A DNA stretch of 64,000 nt from Hahella sp. HNIBRBA332 (GCF_030719035.1 NZ_CP132203.1:1798001-1862000); one strand, 5' to 3'; positions 18,301 to 26,457 are shown, counted from the first letter of the stretch. Translations and numbers: made by a program. The notes: a model not told the origin generated them from the letters alone.

Positions 18301-21006
18301 GAGACGCCCTGGAGCCGGATGGATCTGCGCACCCAAAGCGAATGCAGTTTGATTGATAGCGTCAACGCCACGAACGCTGTCGTCGCCGACAGCACGTTGT
18401 GTCAGTTACTGGCGGCGCAAGCCCGCAGGACCCCCAACGCGGTGGCGCTGGAAGACGAAATGCTGCGACTGAGCTATCGCCAGATGCGCGCCCAAGCGCT
18501 GGCATTGGCGCAGAAAATGCGACGGGCGGGGGTTAATACAGGAGATATCGTCGCTGTCGCTTTGCCCCGGTGCGCGCGGCTGAGCATTGCTCTGACTGCG
18601 GTATTGGAGAGCGGCGCGGCCTATCTGCCGCTGGATACCGGTTATCCCGACGAGCGCTTGGCCTATATGGTCCGTAACGCCGCGCCGCGTTTGATCATCA
18701 CTTCTTCGGATCAGGCCTCCCGCTTCCGCGAGATGGGGGAACTGATGCGGTTTGATCAGCTGGCGGCGGAAGTCGCGGAGGTTGAGAAAGGTGGGCTGGA
18801 AAATGAATTAGAAGCGCAACAAGCCTTATCTCACGGACTGACGCCGGATCATCCCGCCTACCTGATTTATACCTCCGGCTCCACCGGCAATCCCAAGGGC
18901 GTGTTGGTGTCGCATCGCGCTATCGTCAATCGTCTGGCCTGGATGCAGGCGGAGTATGGGCTGCAATCCGATGATGTGGTGTTGCAGAAAACGCCCTGTA
19001 GTTTCGATGTGTCGGTGTGGGAGTTTTTCTGGTCGCATATGGTGGGGGCGTCGCTGTATATGGCGCCGCCGGAGGCGCATCGCGACCCGGATGAGCTACT
19101 GGCGTTGATCGAGCGCCACAAGGTGACGACGCTGCATTTTGTGCCGTCTATGCTGGCGGCGTTTGTGAACCGTCTGCCGGCGGCCATCGCCAGTCAGGGG
19201 GAGGTTCCCTGTGGCGGACTGCGCCGTGTTTTCTGCAGCGGCGAAGCGCTTTCCCGCGAATTGGCGGATTTGTATTCCGTCTATATTCGCGCCCCGTTGC
19301 ACAATCTTTATGGACCCACGGAAGCGGCGGTGGACGTCACTTATAAACAGGCGTCTGGTTTGCTCGATAAAGAGCGTGAGAATACGGGGTTGAGCGTGCC
19401 GATCGGACGACCGGTCTGGAATACGCAACTGCGTATCCTTGATCCCTGGCTGCGTCCGGCGCCGGTCGGCGTGGCCGGAGAGTTGTATCTGTGCGGCGTG
19501 CAGTTGGCGGAGGGTTATCTGGGGCGTCCAGACCTCACCGCCGTGCGTTTTGTCGCGGATGCCGCAGGCGAGAGCGCCCGTATGTATCGCACTGGAGACG
19601 TAGCGCGCTGGCTGCCCAACGGCGATGTGGAGTATCTGGGACGCAGTGACGATCAGCTTAAGATACGCGGCCAGCGTATCGAGTTGGGAGACATCGAGTC
19701 CGCCCTGCAAAGCCTGTCGGAGGTCAAACGGGCGGTCGTCCACGCCCGCGTGATCAACCACAGCGACGCCGCCATGGCGGGCGCGGATAATCGCCAGCTC
19801 GTCGGCTATGTCATCCCCCATGCTGACGACATTGACGCCGACGCCATACGCCGTCAATTGGCGGCAACCCTGCCGGCCCATATGGTCCCCGTGGCCATTG
19901 TGCCAGTGCGGGAATTTCCGCTCAGCGCCAACGGCAAACTGGACCGTAAAGCCCTGCCGGAGCCATCAACGGTGAAGAGAGAGACTCAGGGCAGGGCGCC
20001 AAGGCCTGGATTAGAGGCGCAGATCGCCAGTGTGTTTGCGCGCATTTTGAACTTGCCGACAGTCGCTGCGGACGATGACTTTTTCGCGCTGGGAGGCCAC
20101 TCTCTTCTGGCGATGAACCTGGCGGCGGAACTGCGCAAGACGTTGGCGCGTCCTGTATCCGTCGGGACGATTATGACCTCGCCAACCGTGGCGCAGTTGG
20201 CGACGTTATTGGCGGACGAGAACGCGCTGAACGATCCCGCCAACGCTGGGTTTGGCGAAGTCTTGCACCTACGCGCCGGGCGCGGCGCGCCCTTGTTCTG
20301 CGTGCATCCTGCCTCTGGATTCGCCTGGCAATACAGCGGTCTGGTGCGCCACTTGCCGACGCATATTCCATTGGTTGGCTTGCAGTCGCCAGGTTCTCAC
20401 GGAGCTATCGCCGCCAGCGACGATATCGATGCGATATGTGAACGTCATCTGCAAACATTACGGCGCATTCAGCCCCATGGTCCTTATCATCTGATCGGTT
20501 ATTCGCTGGGCGGCACCATCGCTCACGGCCTGGCTGCGAAGCTGCGTATGCTTGGCGAAGATGTCGCCTTCCTCGGCCTGCTGGATGCGTATCCACCAGA
20601 AGGTCAGGATTGGAGCGGCCCGACGGAAGAAGAAGCGCATGCGGAAGTGGAGCGGGAGAAGGAGCAGTTCATGCTGGACGCCGAAGCCGCGGCGGATGAT
20701 TTCGTTGAGCAGGAGAAAGCGGCGATGTTCAAACAAATCGTCGCCAACTACGAAGCCTCCGTAAAACTTCTCTCCACTGCGCAAACGCCGATCTATGACG
20801 GCGACATACACATGTTCGTCGCCACCCGCACCTTACCGGAAAACTGGCAAGTGGAAGGCAGCTGGAAGCCCTACATTCGCACCATGACCCGTCACGACAT
20901 TCACTGTAACCACGAAGACATCGTCTCCCCCGAGACATTGAAAACGCTGGGACCACTGCTGAATAAACTGCTGACGGAAATGAGCGAAGGAGGCGGCGAG
21001 CGCTGA
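12364..21006 (+). CDS. entF: EntF-type two-module NRPS, C-A-T-E-C-A-T-TE, siderophore synthetase
   Basis: 2880 residues from GTG 12364 after GAGGGAAGG. Order: C1 (HHVSVDG 152-158), A1 (YTSGSTG at 628), T1 (GGDS, Ser1025), epimerisation domain (HHLVVDG at 1207, then ESHGRE, RTIGWL, HGLGYG, FNYLGRF), C2 (HHLVVDG at 1704), A2 (YTSGSTG at 2169), T2 (GGHS, Ser2580) and thioesterase (GYSLGG, Ser2714; His2850). A2 pocket residues read by alignment to EntF are DVWHFSLVD, the serine code. A1 reads DAWDLGFVD; an acidic residue at position 278 suggests a cationic substrate. Known CATE-CAT-TE relatives make (DHB-D-Lys/Arg-L-Ser)3 siderophores. Aryl starter genes are not in the window. Confidence 0.96.
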   Translation: MLETSGKNSLAPEEVELPLIGTQMGIWLADQIAVGRNSYVVAHYVDLHGALDAPLLQRAIRMGLAETDTPHARFIEDDNGVLQRLPLNRCVDDVDVPDLIDLTAEQDPKRQAGVIMYDDLGTPWRGEENQPLYRHMLIKVGAARWFWYQRYHHVSVDGYSFAAMTRRIADIYNALRKGRAPEKSRHTPFAKVVQEYQNYQASDAYAQDRAFWWDYAATLADPVSLAAGERQKAGGFANANTLKRRLRLPLQRFEIPAETRLNPNEIAMAGVFAYLRRMTGRKRIVVGMPFMRRMGSTALNATGPVVNVLPVQLDMNGAPDIVSLARRLTSELARIRRRQRYDAEQLQRDVGVVGSGRGLYAATINLKIYDQGLDLDGVPGVTHVLAAGPVEDLEFGLWLEQNALVIELTANPERYGDQELRLHCERLAHFLEYALRHPQESIDQLPLLGPGELARLRNWSTGPRVEAPAQTQTILDIFHACVVPFEQEIALRCGEAYLTFAELSARVNRLGRELIAQGLAPDDLAAIALPRGVDYVVSILAVLSAGAAYLPLDLDYPPERLALMLEDASPKLAVTHSAVAQDALATVACVALDDSVLQQRINGRSGAPIRDAERAEPLRSGHLAYVIYTSGSTGAPKGVMATHGGLLNLLLSHQVTLYGAAMAQLPGRRLRAAHSASFSFDASWEQLFWLLLGQELHICTEEQRRDAQALVELAHSQGIDAFDVPPSMLQQMLDCGLMQEGAPHPSLVLIGSEAAPPALWRRVKQYPKLHVHNFYGPTEYTVDALGAGVAAADQPVIGRPVANTRIYVLDPELRDAPQGVTGELYVAGTGLARGYLARPGMTAARFVANPEGEGDLMYRTGDLVRWTPDGQLEFVGRSDRQVKVRGFRVELGEVEHALEALPGVSGAVVTAATAGASHRLTAYCTVNEGLRHDDEPLRDRLYRQLSEMLPDYMMPSALAILPAWPLTVNGKIDKQALPTIRPSSRQGGKAPVTDAEKRVCAAIAQVLGLEQVAVDDDFFNLGGDSISAMSLGTELRRSGYQLRPKEIFTQRTAARMSRAMQPLKKQNGTASGLIQGPVGALPAPSWFAEQYGWERRFAQGVLLRIPERIQSAHLREALQALQRAHPALRAYIGEEGLAIKDIGAGLDSRILTRVEVAHEADSEAFGKLADELFEASAAELNPAAGVMMRAWCIADRDNGVWLMLTLHHLVVDGVSWRVLLRELETACEAVAAGAAAMIPAEETSLRDWSRALHEEIPARRQELALWRDMLQGYLPLLSRRPLDPAQDTYGAAQHWRTLADAMLTRALLQTLPNAYRASIDEILLAVVAKAFCEERAASGVRFSLESHGREILQEQVDPARTIGWLTAEYPVAFDLTAVLSGQYDAAEPVRAVKRSLRRIPDHGLGYGVLRYLDKTSRDELAQLEAEHRPQVLFNYLGRFNVGEGYWTPRHLGERFKDAFAVAIDGELSMLYGLEINIFVDEAKGDPRLAINWTWAQGLYDRWLIARLHQRIVENLRELEHFAAYRPGAAADTLIAAETAVAGVSLDEAALSELRDRCGPLAAALPVLPLQQGLLFHAQLGEAASKYNSTTRLDFRGTLDVERMRDALEAVLRRHPQMAAAFDTESAPQPLQLIPLVIDGERRWPWSQCYLGDLRGEALEQELWRLEQEELARDFDIAATPAQPLLHARLIHHIDNRHTLFLTAHHLVVDGWSTPILLRDFLHAYGDGADTLAPTHSDYAQVVRDLCARDTEAAATAWREALKDVRPTLLFAGAPAQAQVKELELTLPKALEQALQTCCREQGLTLNTVMQGAWAAVLAVLSGRDDVVFGAPVSGRFSPVDGLEEHVGLFSNTIPVRMRFDPERPLLAQFQGLQAQQVALLEHDCLGLADIQRLAGTSTLFDTLLVSENYPDNDGLTERDYLGARLTHIRNRGYTHYPLTIMVLPGDRLRLIIEYREPVTQAEDIAQRLLSVLEQLAYHSETPWSRMDLRTQSECSLIDSVNATNAVVADSTLCQLLAAQARRTPNAVALEDEMLRLSYRQMRAQALALAQKMRRAGVNTGDIVAVALPRCARLSIALTAVLESGAAYLPLDTGYPDERLAYMVRNAAPRLIITSSDQASRFREMGELMRFDQLAAEVAEVEKGGLENELEAQQALSHGLTPDHPAYLIYTSGSTGNPKGVLVSHRAIVNRLAWMQAEYGLQSDDVVLQKTPCSFDVSVWEFFWSHMVGASLYMAPPEAHRDPDELLALIERHKVTTLHFVPSMLAAFVNRLPAAIASQGEVPCGGLRRVFCSGEALSRELADLYSVYIRAPLHNLYGPTEAAVDVTYKQASGLLDKERENTGLSVPIGRPVWNTQLRILDPWLRPAPVGVAGELYLCGVQLAEGYLGRPDLTAVRFVADAAGESARMYRTGDVARWLPNGDVEYLGRSDDQLKIRGQRIELGDIESALQSLSEVKRAVVHARVINHSDAAMAGADNRQLVGYVIPHADDIDADAIRRQLAATLPAHMVPVAIVPVREFPLSANGKLDRKALPEPSTVKRETQGRAPRPGLEAQIASVFARILNLPTVAADDDFFALGGHSLLAMNLAAELRKTLARPVSVGTIMTSPTVAQLATLLADENALNDPANAGFGEVLHLRAGRGAPLFCVHPASGFAWQYSGLVRHLPTHIPLVGLQSPGSHGAIAASDDIDAICERHLQTLRRIQPHGPYHLIGYSLGGTIAHGLAAKLRMLGEDVAFLGLLDAYPPEGQDWSGPTEEEAHAEVEREKEQFMLDAEAAADDFVEQEKAAMFKQIVANYEASVKLLSTAQTPIYDGDIHMFVATRTLPENWQVEGSWKPYIRTMTRHDIHCNHEDIVSPETLKTLGPLLNKLLTEMSEGGGER

Positions 21007-21071
21007 TTGGATTCGGCCTTGGGGTGGAAGCCTCAGGGCCTTTCCCTGGCCCATGGAGAGAGTGGGAATAG

Positions 21072-21209
21072 TCAGCCTTTTTTATTGTGGCAGTGATAGC
21101 CACCCTTTTTATGGTCATGATGACAGCCGTTACTATCCGTCCCTCCCGAGTGGGCGTATGCAAAGCCTGCGAAAGCAAAGAGAAAAGCTGTGATTAAGAG
21201 CGTCTTCAT
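21072..21209 (-). CDS. Small secreted YHYH-type protein
   Basis: 45 residues from ATG 21209, with AGGAAG 8 bases upstream. A signal peptide (MKTLLITAFLFAFAGFAYA) is followed by a 26-residue mature part rich in His and Cys: HSGG, NGCHHDH, GGYHCHNKKG. This is the short YHYH-type motif found alone or at the end of secreted nucleases and other proteins. The His/Cys set suggests metal binding, but no function is established. It is convergent with the NRPS gene. Confidence 0.75.
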   Translation of the reverse strand: MKTLLITAFLFAFAGFAYAHSGGTDSNGCHHDHKKGGYHCHNKKG

Positions 21210-21495
21210 GGCGGTACTTCCTATATTTCCAGATGAGAGGCTACGCAAGAACTGCATAGTCGATAAAATATAGGTGTCGATCGTTATTTGATCAAATTGT
21301 GTCTGGTAGGATGGCGACGTTTCACCCTCTGTCCGTTTCTCTCATGTCATCTTGAACACTTCTCAGGCTCGCAAACCATCCCATTACACGTCCTAAAACG
21401 CGATCAAGGTCTTACCGTACGGGCCTTTCCGCTTTAATAGTCGCTTCGGGGTTGCCGTCAGCAACCCTCTAAACAGCACAAATATGGAGAGGCTA

Positions 21496-22551
21496 ATGGC
21501 GGTATTTAGCAGGTTTATTTACTGGTTGATCCTAATGTTGGGTATAGCGTCAGGCTCTACTGTGATAGCGGCGGACCATGTGGGCGTGCGGCATCTCAGT
21601 GTGGCGTCGGGGCAGCGCGCTGGCGGTCTTGATATGACAATATGGTATCCGGCGACTGAGGGAGGTGAGCCGGTGTTATTGGGCGACAGTATTTTTTTCT
21701 CCGGCGTTCCCTCCGCGCTTAACGCACCCATAGTCACCGGAAAATTTCCACTTATCCTGCTTTCCCATGGCGCAGGTCTGGGCGGAAGTGCGCAGGCCAT
21801 GAGCTGGATGGCGACGCCTTTAGCGCAGCGGGGATTTATTGTCGTCGCGCCGACTCATCCCGGTAACGCTGGGCCGAATAGATCGGCGTCAGAAACGATG
21901 AAACTCTGGTTGCGGCCCGTTGATCTGACTGACGCCCTTAATGCAATGCAGACGGATGCGCTTTTCCGCGAACATTCACGCTTCGACAGGGTTGGCGTTC
22001 TCGGGCTTTCCATGGGCGGGGGTACGGCCCTAATGATGACCGGAGCCCGTCTCGACCCTGAACGCTTTGCGGCATACTGTGATACCGGCCAGCGTAATGC
22101 GTCTCTGTGTGAGTGGGTACGGCAAAGCGGCCTGGATCTCCATAAAATGGACCTTCAGCCAGCGGGCCGTGACTATCGTGATCAACGCATTCGTTTCGCA
22201 ATGGCTATCGACCCCGTGCCCATAGACGTTATTGCAGGCGACTCTTTCAAGGACATAACGACTCCCGTCACACTGGTGAATCTGGGACCGCCAGGAAAGA
22301 TCCCGCAAACAGCTTTGGCTTCTGATATAGCCAAGGCTATCCCTGACGCTACCTACACACTGATCAACGATGCCAGTCACTACAGCCTGTTTGGCGAATG
22401 CAAACCTCATGCGGCGGACATTGCCAAAGAAGAACAGATTGGAGAACCCATATGCACCGACGGTAGCGGGCGTTCACGGCATGCGATTCATGATGAACTG
22501 GTTCAGTTGGTTTCGAGAGCGTTTGAACGGGCGCTGCATGGGGTGCAATAG
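21496..22551 (+). CDS. Secreted alpha/beta hydrolase of the dienelactone hydrolase type
   Basis: 351 residues from ATG 21496, chosen for GGAGAGG just before it; another ATG 12 bases upstream is possible. A hydrophobic leader (about residues 4-27, ending near IAAD) is followed by an alpha/beta hydrolase: oxyanion region LILLSHGAGLGG, nucleophile elbow VGVLGLSMGGG, and a late His in INDASHYS. Length and pattern fit the predicted dienelactone-hydrolase group of exported esterases. Substrate unknown. A fragment of a paralogue lies at 24139-24210, so the gene once had a neighbouring copy. Confidence 0.85.
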   Translation: MAVFSRFIYWLILMLGIASGSTVIAADHVGVRHLSVASGQRAGGLDMTIWYPATEGGEPVLLGDSIFFSGVPSALNAPIVTGKFPLILLSHGAGLGGSAQAMSWMATPLAQRGFIVVAPTHPGNAGPNRSASETMKLWLRPVDLTDALNAMQTDALFREHSRFDRVGVLGLSMGGGTALMMTGARLDPERFAAYCDTGQRNASLCEWVRQSGLDLHKMDLQPAGRDYRDQRIRFAMAIDPVPIDVIAGDSFKDITTPVTLVNLGPPGKIPQTALASDIAKAIPDATYTLINDASHYSLFGECKPHAADIAKEEQIGEPICTDGSGRSRHAIHDELVQLVSRAFERALHGVQ

Positions 22552-22675
22552 CGGGGAGCTTCCTCGAATTGGCAAGCGTGGTTGGTAATAGAGACTTAGC
22601 CTCGATCCCGACTGGAGTAAAAGGCATACTTAATCGCACCCTGGAAGGGAATACTGTTAAAGGACGCATGTAGCG

Positions 22676-23289
22676 GTGGTTGAAACGATGCTAGGCGACG
22701 ATGAAAGAAGATTAGTTAACGATATTAGACGGACTGTCATCCTCCATGATTATATTTCTCATTGGGGGCAGCCATCTCTCGTACATTGTGTTCGAATAAA
22801 AACAGTCAAGTTGACGTTGAAGTCTATGAGTTTTCTTCGAAAGAAGACGGCGTATACCGTTTAGCGACAATAGGGATTTCCGGTCAGGTGCTTGAAGGCG
22901 GGGGCTTGGCCAACTGGGAGTTTCTGCTATCTCTCCCAGCAGAATGGGAAAAAGAGGAAACCTCAGAGGTAGTCAACTATCTGCTTGATATTATGGCGTA
23001 TTCGTTGCGCCCTGATGTTGAAGTTAAGGTAGGAAACACAATCCCTGAAACGTCATTGGCGCCCGCTTCATGGACAACGAGGGCTGTTTTATTTGATGAG
23101 CCCCGTGGTGAACCAGAGGATATGTCCAGCTTTAAAGTTGGAGATCAGGTTGTTGACTTAATTTGGCTGGTTCCGATCACAGAAAAAGAACGCCAGCTTA
23201 TAAAAAATAGCGGCATAGAAGAATTCGACAAATGGGAAGCTCATTCCGACAGCTCATTAATCGATGTAAAAAGAATGAGCATAGTTTAG
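22676..23289 (+). pseudogene. Suppressor-of-fused (SUFU) domain protein, frameshifted
   Basis: From GTG 22676 (or ATG 22688) one frame codes the SUFU-type start, VILHDYISHWGQPSLVH. From about 22797 the next frame codes VEVYEFSSKEDGVYRLATIG, then NTIPETSLAP, LIWLVPITEKERQLI and a stop at 23289. The break falls on an A5 run (cgaataaaaacag); one extra A restores a single protein of about 204 residues. Bacterial SUFU-family proteins are often immunity proteins of contact-dependent toxins. It could be a real mutation or a homopolymer sequencing error. Confidence 0.75.
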
Positions 23290-23452
23290 CCTGCTCAGTA
23301 CAGGTCTATTGCTGCGTGCAAGGAGTCGTCCTCGAAGTTTCTAAACTGAAAAACGCGTATATGCGGTTTCCTAATGTCGCATACACCTGGATGCTTCTGG
23401 CGATGTGGCTACAAATGCAAGTATAGAAAAATCAAGTAGTAGGTAGAGCCGC

Positions 23453-23935
23453 ATGTTGGTGCTTTTGTGTGGAAAAATGGGCGCTGGGAAAACGACTAAA
23501 TCCAAAGAACTGGCAAAAGAGAGGGGGGCGGTTCTGCTCTCGGAAGATATATGGCTTGAATCTCTATATCCTGCGCAAATTCGTAGTGTTGAAGACTATG
23601 TAAAGTATTCAAATATGATAAAGCCGTTGGTTAAATCGCTTGTGCAAGATGTGCTCAATACGGGCTCAGACGTAGTGATGGATTTTCCCGCCAATACAAT
23701 CGGGCAAAGAGGTTGGCTAAAAAGCATATTCACCGAAATTGGCGCTGATCACGAGCTAATATACATAAAAGCGCCCAACGAAATTTGTTTGAATCAAATA
23801 GCCAAAAGACGCATCGAGCAACCGGAACGAGCCGCAACGGATACTGAGGAAATGTTTGTGCAAATAACCCAATATTTCGTCGAGCCCTCTCCCGATGAGG
23901 GTTTTAACGTCACCGTTATTGAGCATAACAAGTAG
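23453..23935 (+). CDS. P-loop kinase-like ATPase (AAA_33 / zeta-toxin-like)
   Basis: 160 residues. Walker A is GKMGAGKTT at residues 7-15 and a Walker B-like VVMDFPANT follows near 75. A lid-type segment with basic residues (AKRRIEQPERA) lies near 120. The size and single-domain layout fit small nucleoside, sugar or antibiotic kinases and zeta-toxin-like proteins, and resemble stand-alone kinases found near accessory genes. The substrate is not readable. No partner antitoxin is adjacent; upstream is the frameshifted SUFU gene. Confidence 0.8.
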   Translation: MLVLLCGKMGAGKTTKSKELAKERGAVLLSEDIWLESLYPAQIRSVEDYVKYSNMIKPLVKSLVQDVLNTGSDVVMDFPANTIGQRGWLKSIFTEIGADHELIYIKAPNEICLNQIAKRRIEQPERAATDTEEMFVQITQYFVEPSPDEGFNVTVIEHNK

Positions 23936-24014
23936 CGGCAACGGACCCACCCACGATCCGCCCACTTGTGGTTTGCAGCACTCACTCGATCACAAATGGG
24001 CTTCACTCCATCCA

Positions 24015-24041
24015 CCGTTCGCCCTGAGCCTGTCGAAGGGC
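24015..24041. repeat. Dispersed repeat family 1, single copy
   Basis: ccgttcgccctgagcctgtc and the following bases match the 27-bp element of the 7-kb array. The next 30 bases (cctcccagagcgctaatccaaaacctct...) are the same as those after the copy at 27543, so the repeat was duplicated together with adjoining gene sequence. Confidence 0.85.
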
Positions 24042-24066
24042 CTCCCAGAGCGCTAATCCAAAACCT

Positions 24067-24135
24067 CTAATCAGCTCCAGCGGTGAAAACGATCCCAACT
24101 TCAACTTCCGTGTCCACCCCAAACCCGGGCTTTTA
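24067..24135 (-). pseudogene. Fragment of a SymE-like gene (C-terminal end only)
   Basis: On the minus strand this codes GFGVDTEVEVGIVFTAGAD and a stop, the C-terminal end of the SymE-like protein at 27595-27855, with a short internal deletion where that protein has SVSEGR. DNA identity with 27590-27680 is high and includes the repeat next to it. Only the last third of the domain is left and there is no start, so it cannot be functional. Confidence 0.75.
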
Positions 24136-24138
24136 CAA

Positions 24139-24210
24139 CATGCTACGGACATTGCTCAAGAAGAGGTCGCGGAGCATATTTGCTTAGACGCTGGTGGACG
24201 CGATACTTGA
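24139..24210 (+). pseudogene. Fragment of a dienelactone-hydrolase-like gene
   Basis: Codes HATDIAQEEVAEHICLDAGG, three more residues and a stop. This aligns with HAADIAKEEQIGEPICTDGSGR near the C terminus of the hydrolase at 21496-22551, and the DNA is also recognisably related. It begins abruptly four bases after the SymE-like fragment, so the two remnants were joined by a deletion or recombination. Confidence 0.65.
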
Positions 24211-24280
24211 TCTATAGGCCTGCTCACTCTTGCAGGCTCTATAATCAGCTTTGCTTCAATCTATCTGGCAATGGAAGCGG

Positions 24281-26299
24281 CTATAAAGGGTATTTCCCTG
24301 GTAGGAACCTTTTAATGACGGTGATCTGGAGAGAAACAACAGCGCCAAACCCAATTAACGACATTGCTGATAGATGAAGTTTGAGGTAAGGATCAAAATC
24401 GACGGCCTTGGAGATTTGATAAAAGCATATGAGAATGCAAATGAATAGTATGTCGCTCGCATGTTTCCTTACAAACTCGAACTTACCGAATAGTCGCCAA
24501 ATTTCAAAGTACAATTGCATAATAAGTACACCGACGACAGTGAATATTGCGGCCTGCGTTAAGCACAAAAGGGGTGGGATTCTCCATAGGCATAGAAGGA
24601 CAGCCGCAATAATCGAAATAAGGAGCACGGCAAGCACTTCATTAATAGCCTGAATGGGGCGCAATGATTGGTAGAATTGCTTTTCACTGATATCAAGATT
24701 TGAGTTAGTGAAAACCTCTCCCACTTGACCGAGAGTTGGCGACTTTCCTGGTTTTTGACGTTCAAGCTCATTGATGGCTGCGTCAATCATCCTCAAGTAG
24801 CTTCTGTCGATCAATTTACGTTCAGCGATATCGGCGGCAAACTCCCGCGCCGGTGTCGATTTGTCGATGCCAAACACTCGAAAAGGAAGGAGTGTATTCA
24901 GTACGTGGTCATACCAAGAGCGATAGTGTTGCTTTAACCTGTCTTTTCTCGTTAATGGAGCTTGCTTAGGAGGGGAGAGCTGCTTCTTATTGGTAAACAG
25001 AAACCACTCAAACTTGTCCAAATGGTGTTTGTAGTTGGAGAATTTCAAAAACGCATGGAGCTCCTTTGCGGTGAGGTCTTGTTTAGCCCCTTCGCGTCGC
25101 TTGGCGTAAGCTTGTATGATCTCGATAACTTCAGATAGAAGCGCCTGAGCCTCAATATTGGAAGTCAAGTCGGGATTTTTTTCCAGCATTCCCTCCAGGT
25201 CTCTATCTATCGGCCTGGCAAAGTTTGCAAACAGGATAGTCTTTCCGCCGCGCAACGACAGGTAACGCCGAGCTAACGCGCCGTCGCTATCAAAACGCTC
25301 CATAAATTCCTGGTCTTTCTCAAGGTGCTCATAGTAGGACTGTAATGAGCCGCCTTTAAAGCCCTTTGGTGTATTAGGTTTTGCTGATTGTCCGGGCGCT
25401 GCTTGTTTTTGAATAGAGGGAGGCAATATGACTCTGTTTTCTTTCGTATCGTAGCGCCATAATTTGGCTTCTTCGTATGAAATGCGGTGCTGCGCACCCA
25501 CATTTGACCGGAGTTCAGGCTTGTCTATCCACGCAAGCTGTTGGCCAGTTTGAAGGTCTCTCAGCTCCAACGCATCCTTGTAACATGCCACAAAGCGCAT
25601 CCCTTTGGTCGTTTGAACCTTTAATAGTCTAAATGGTCCATCGCTGTAGTAGATTGAGCTGTAACTCATATAGCGTTCGTTGGCCGCATAGAGAAGTTCT
25701 TTAACTTCCGCAAAAATGGAGCCGCTGCTTTTAATACGCTCCCAGTAATTGGGGATAGCATCTATCTGTTCGATCAGCCAATCGTTAAGTTGTTGCTGGC
25801 TACTGATAAATAGAGGCGGATTTTTCCAAAACAGTTCCTGTACCTTCTGAGATAGACGTTCACTGCAAATTAATTCGCACACCTTATTGTCCCAGACGAT
25901 AGCGTGGATGGCGTCCTCAATTTTTTTATTATCAATTATGGCGCGGTCATGTGACGCGATATCACTCTGATTAAATTGCTCTAACTTTCTTTCACAGTGC
26001 TTTAAAGCCGCGAGCAACTCAGGCTCGTCTATATATTCGATGAACCTGATGAGATGCTTGATATTGAGGGTTGATCCATTGTATGGCGTGTAACAGGTAT
26101 ACGCGCCTTTAAACCCTTCACTAGCCATACCAAAGAGCATGGTCCCATATAGTTGAATCGGTAAGTCTGCAGGGCTAAAAAGATAGTTGTCGGTATAGTC
26201 TTCGGCTATGTAAAAGACCGCTTCATAAAAATAGGCGTCTTTTGTAGCTTTAAGCGATTCAAAGGTTGTTTCCAGCACTGGAACGGCGTTGAGTTTCAT
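24281..26299 (-). CDS. Large protein of unknown function with C-terminal membrane segments
   Basis: 672 residues, not recognised. The first about 560 residues are soluble-looking, with a helical N-terminal region (FYIAEDYTDNYLFSPADLPI) that loosely recalls DUF4375-like proteins, a low-complexity link (QKQAAPGQSAKPNTPKG) near 310, and a charged helical middle part. The last about 110 residues contain three or four hydrophobic segments (AVLLISIIAAVLLCL; IFTVVGVLIMQLYF; ILFICILICFYQI; MSLIGFGAVVSLQITVI). There is no signal peptide. It stands alone among remnants of mobile DNA. A membrane-tethered effector or defence protein is possible but unsupported. Confidence 0.7.
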   Translation of the reverse strand: MKLNAVPVLETTFESLKATKDAYFYEAVFYIAEDYTDNYLFSPADLPIQLYGTMLFGMASEGFKGAYTCYTPYNGSTLNIKHLIRFIEYIDEPELLAALKHCERKLEQFNQSDIASHDRAIIDNKKIEDAIHAIVWDNKVCELICSERLSQKVQELFWKNPPLFISSQQQLNDWLIEQIDAIPNYWERIKSSGSIFAEVKELLYAANERYMSYSSIYYSDGPFRLLKVQTTKGMRFVACYKDALELRDLQTGQQLAWIDKPELRSNVGAQHRISYEEAKLWRYDTKENRVILPPSIQKQAAPGQSAKPNTPKGFKGGSLQSYYEHLEKDQEFMERFDSDGALARRYLSLRGGKTILFANFARPIDRDLEGMLEKNPDLTSNIEAQALLSEVIEIIQAYAKRREGAKQDLTAKELHAFLKFSNYKHHLDKFEWFLFTNKKQLSPPKQAPLTRKDRLKQHYRSWYDHVLNTLLPFRVFGIDKSTPAREFAADIAERKLIDRSYLRMIDAAINELERQKPGKSPTLGQVGEVFTNSNLDISEKQFYQSLRPIQAINEVLAVLLISIIAAVLLCLWRIPPLLCLTQAAIFTVVGVLIMQLYFEIWRLFGKFEFVRKHASDILFICILICFYQISKAVDFDPYLKLHLSAMSLIGFGAVVSLQITVIKRFLPGKYPL

Positions 26300-26457
26300 T
26301 TACTTTACATCCCTAATTCGGCGGGCGGATTCTACACAAAACTTATTCCTTGTGTCTGCCCTGATTAAAGGGACGTGTCAGCTCTTTGGATCTGTTTTGG
26401 ACTTGGGCTTTCTGACTGTGGAAAGCAAACACTTAGATAGGGCGTGCTAACTACACT

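Noticed and set aside
21448..21467. Hairpin GGGTTGC/GCAACCC as terminator before the hydrolase gene
   Set aside because: Stem present but no T run on either strand and no transcript that clearly ends there.
24204..24250. Inverted repeat GCCTGC/GCAGGC as terminator of the large unknown gene
   Set aside because: Lies 30-70 bases past the stop but lacks a T run and pairs only six bases.
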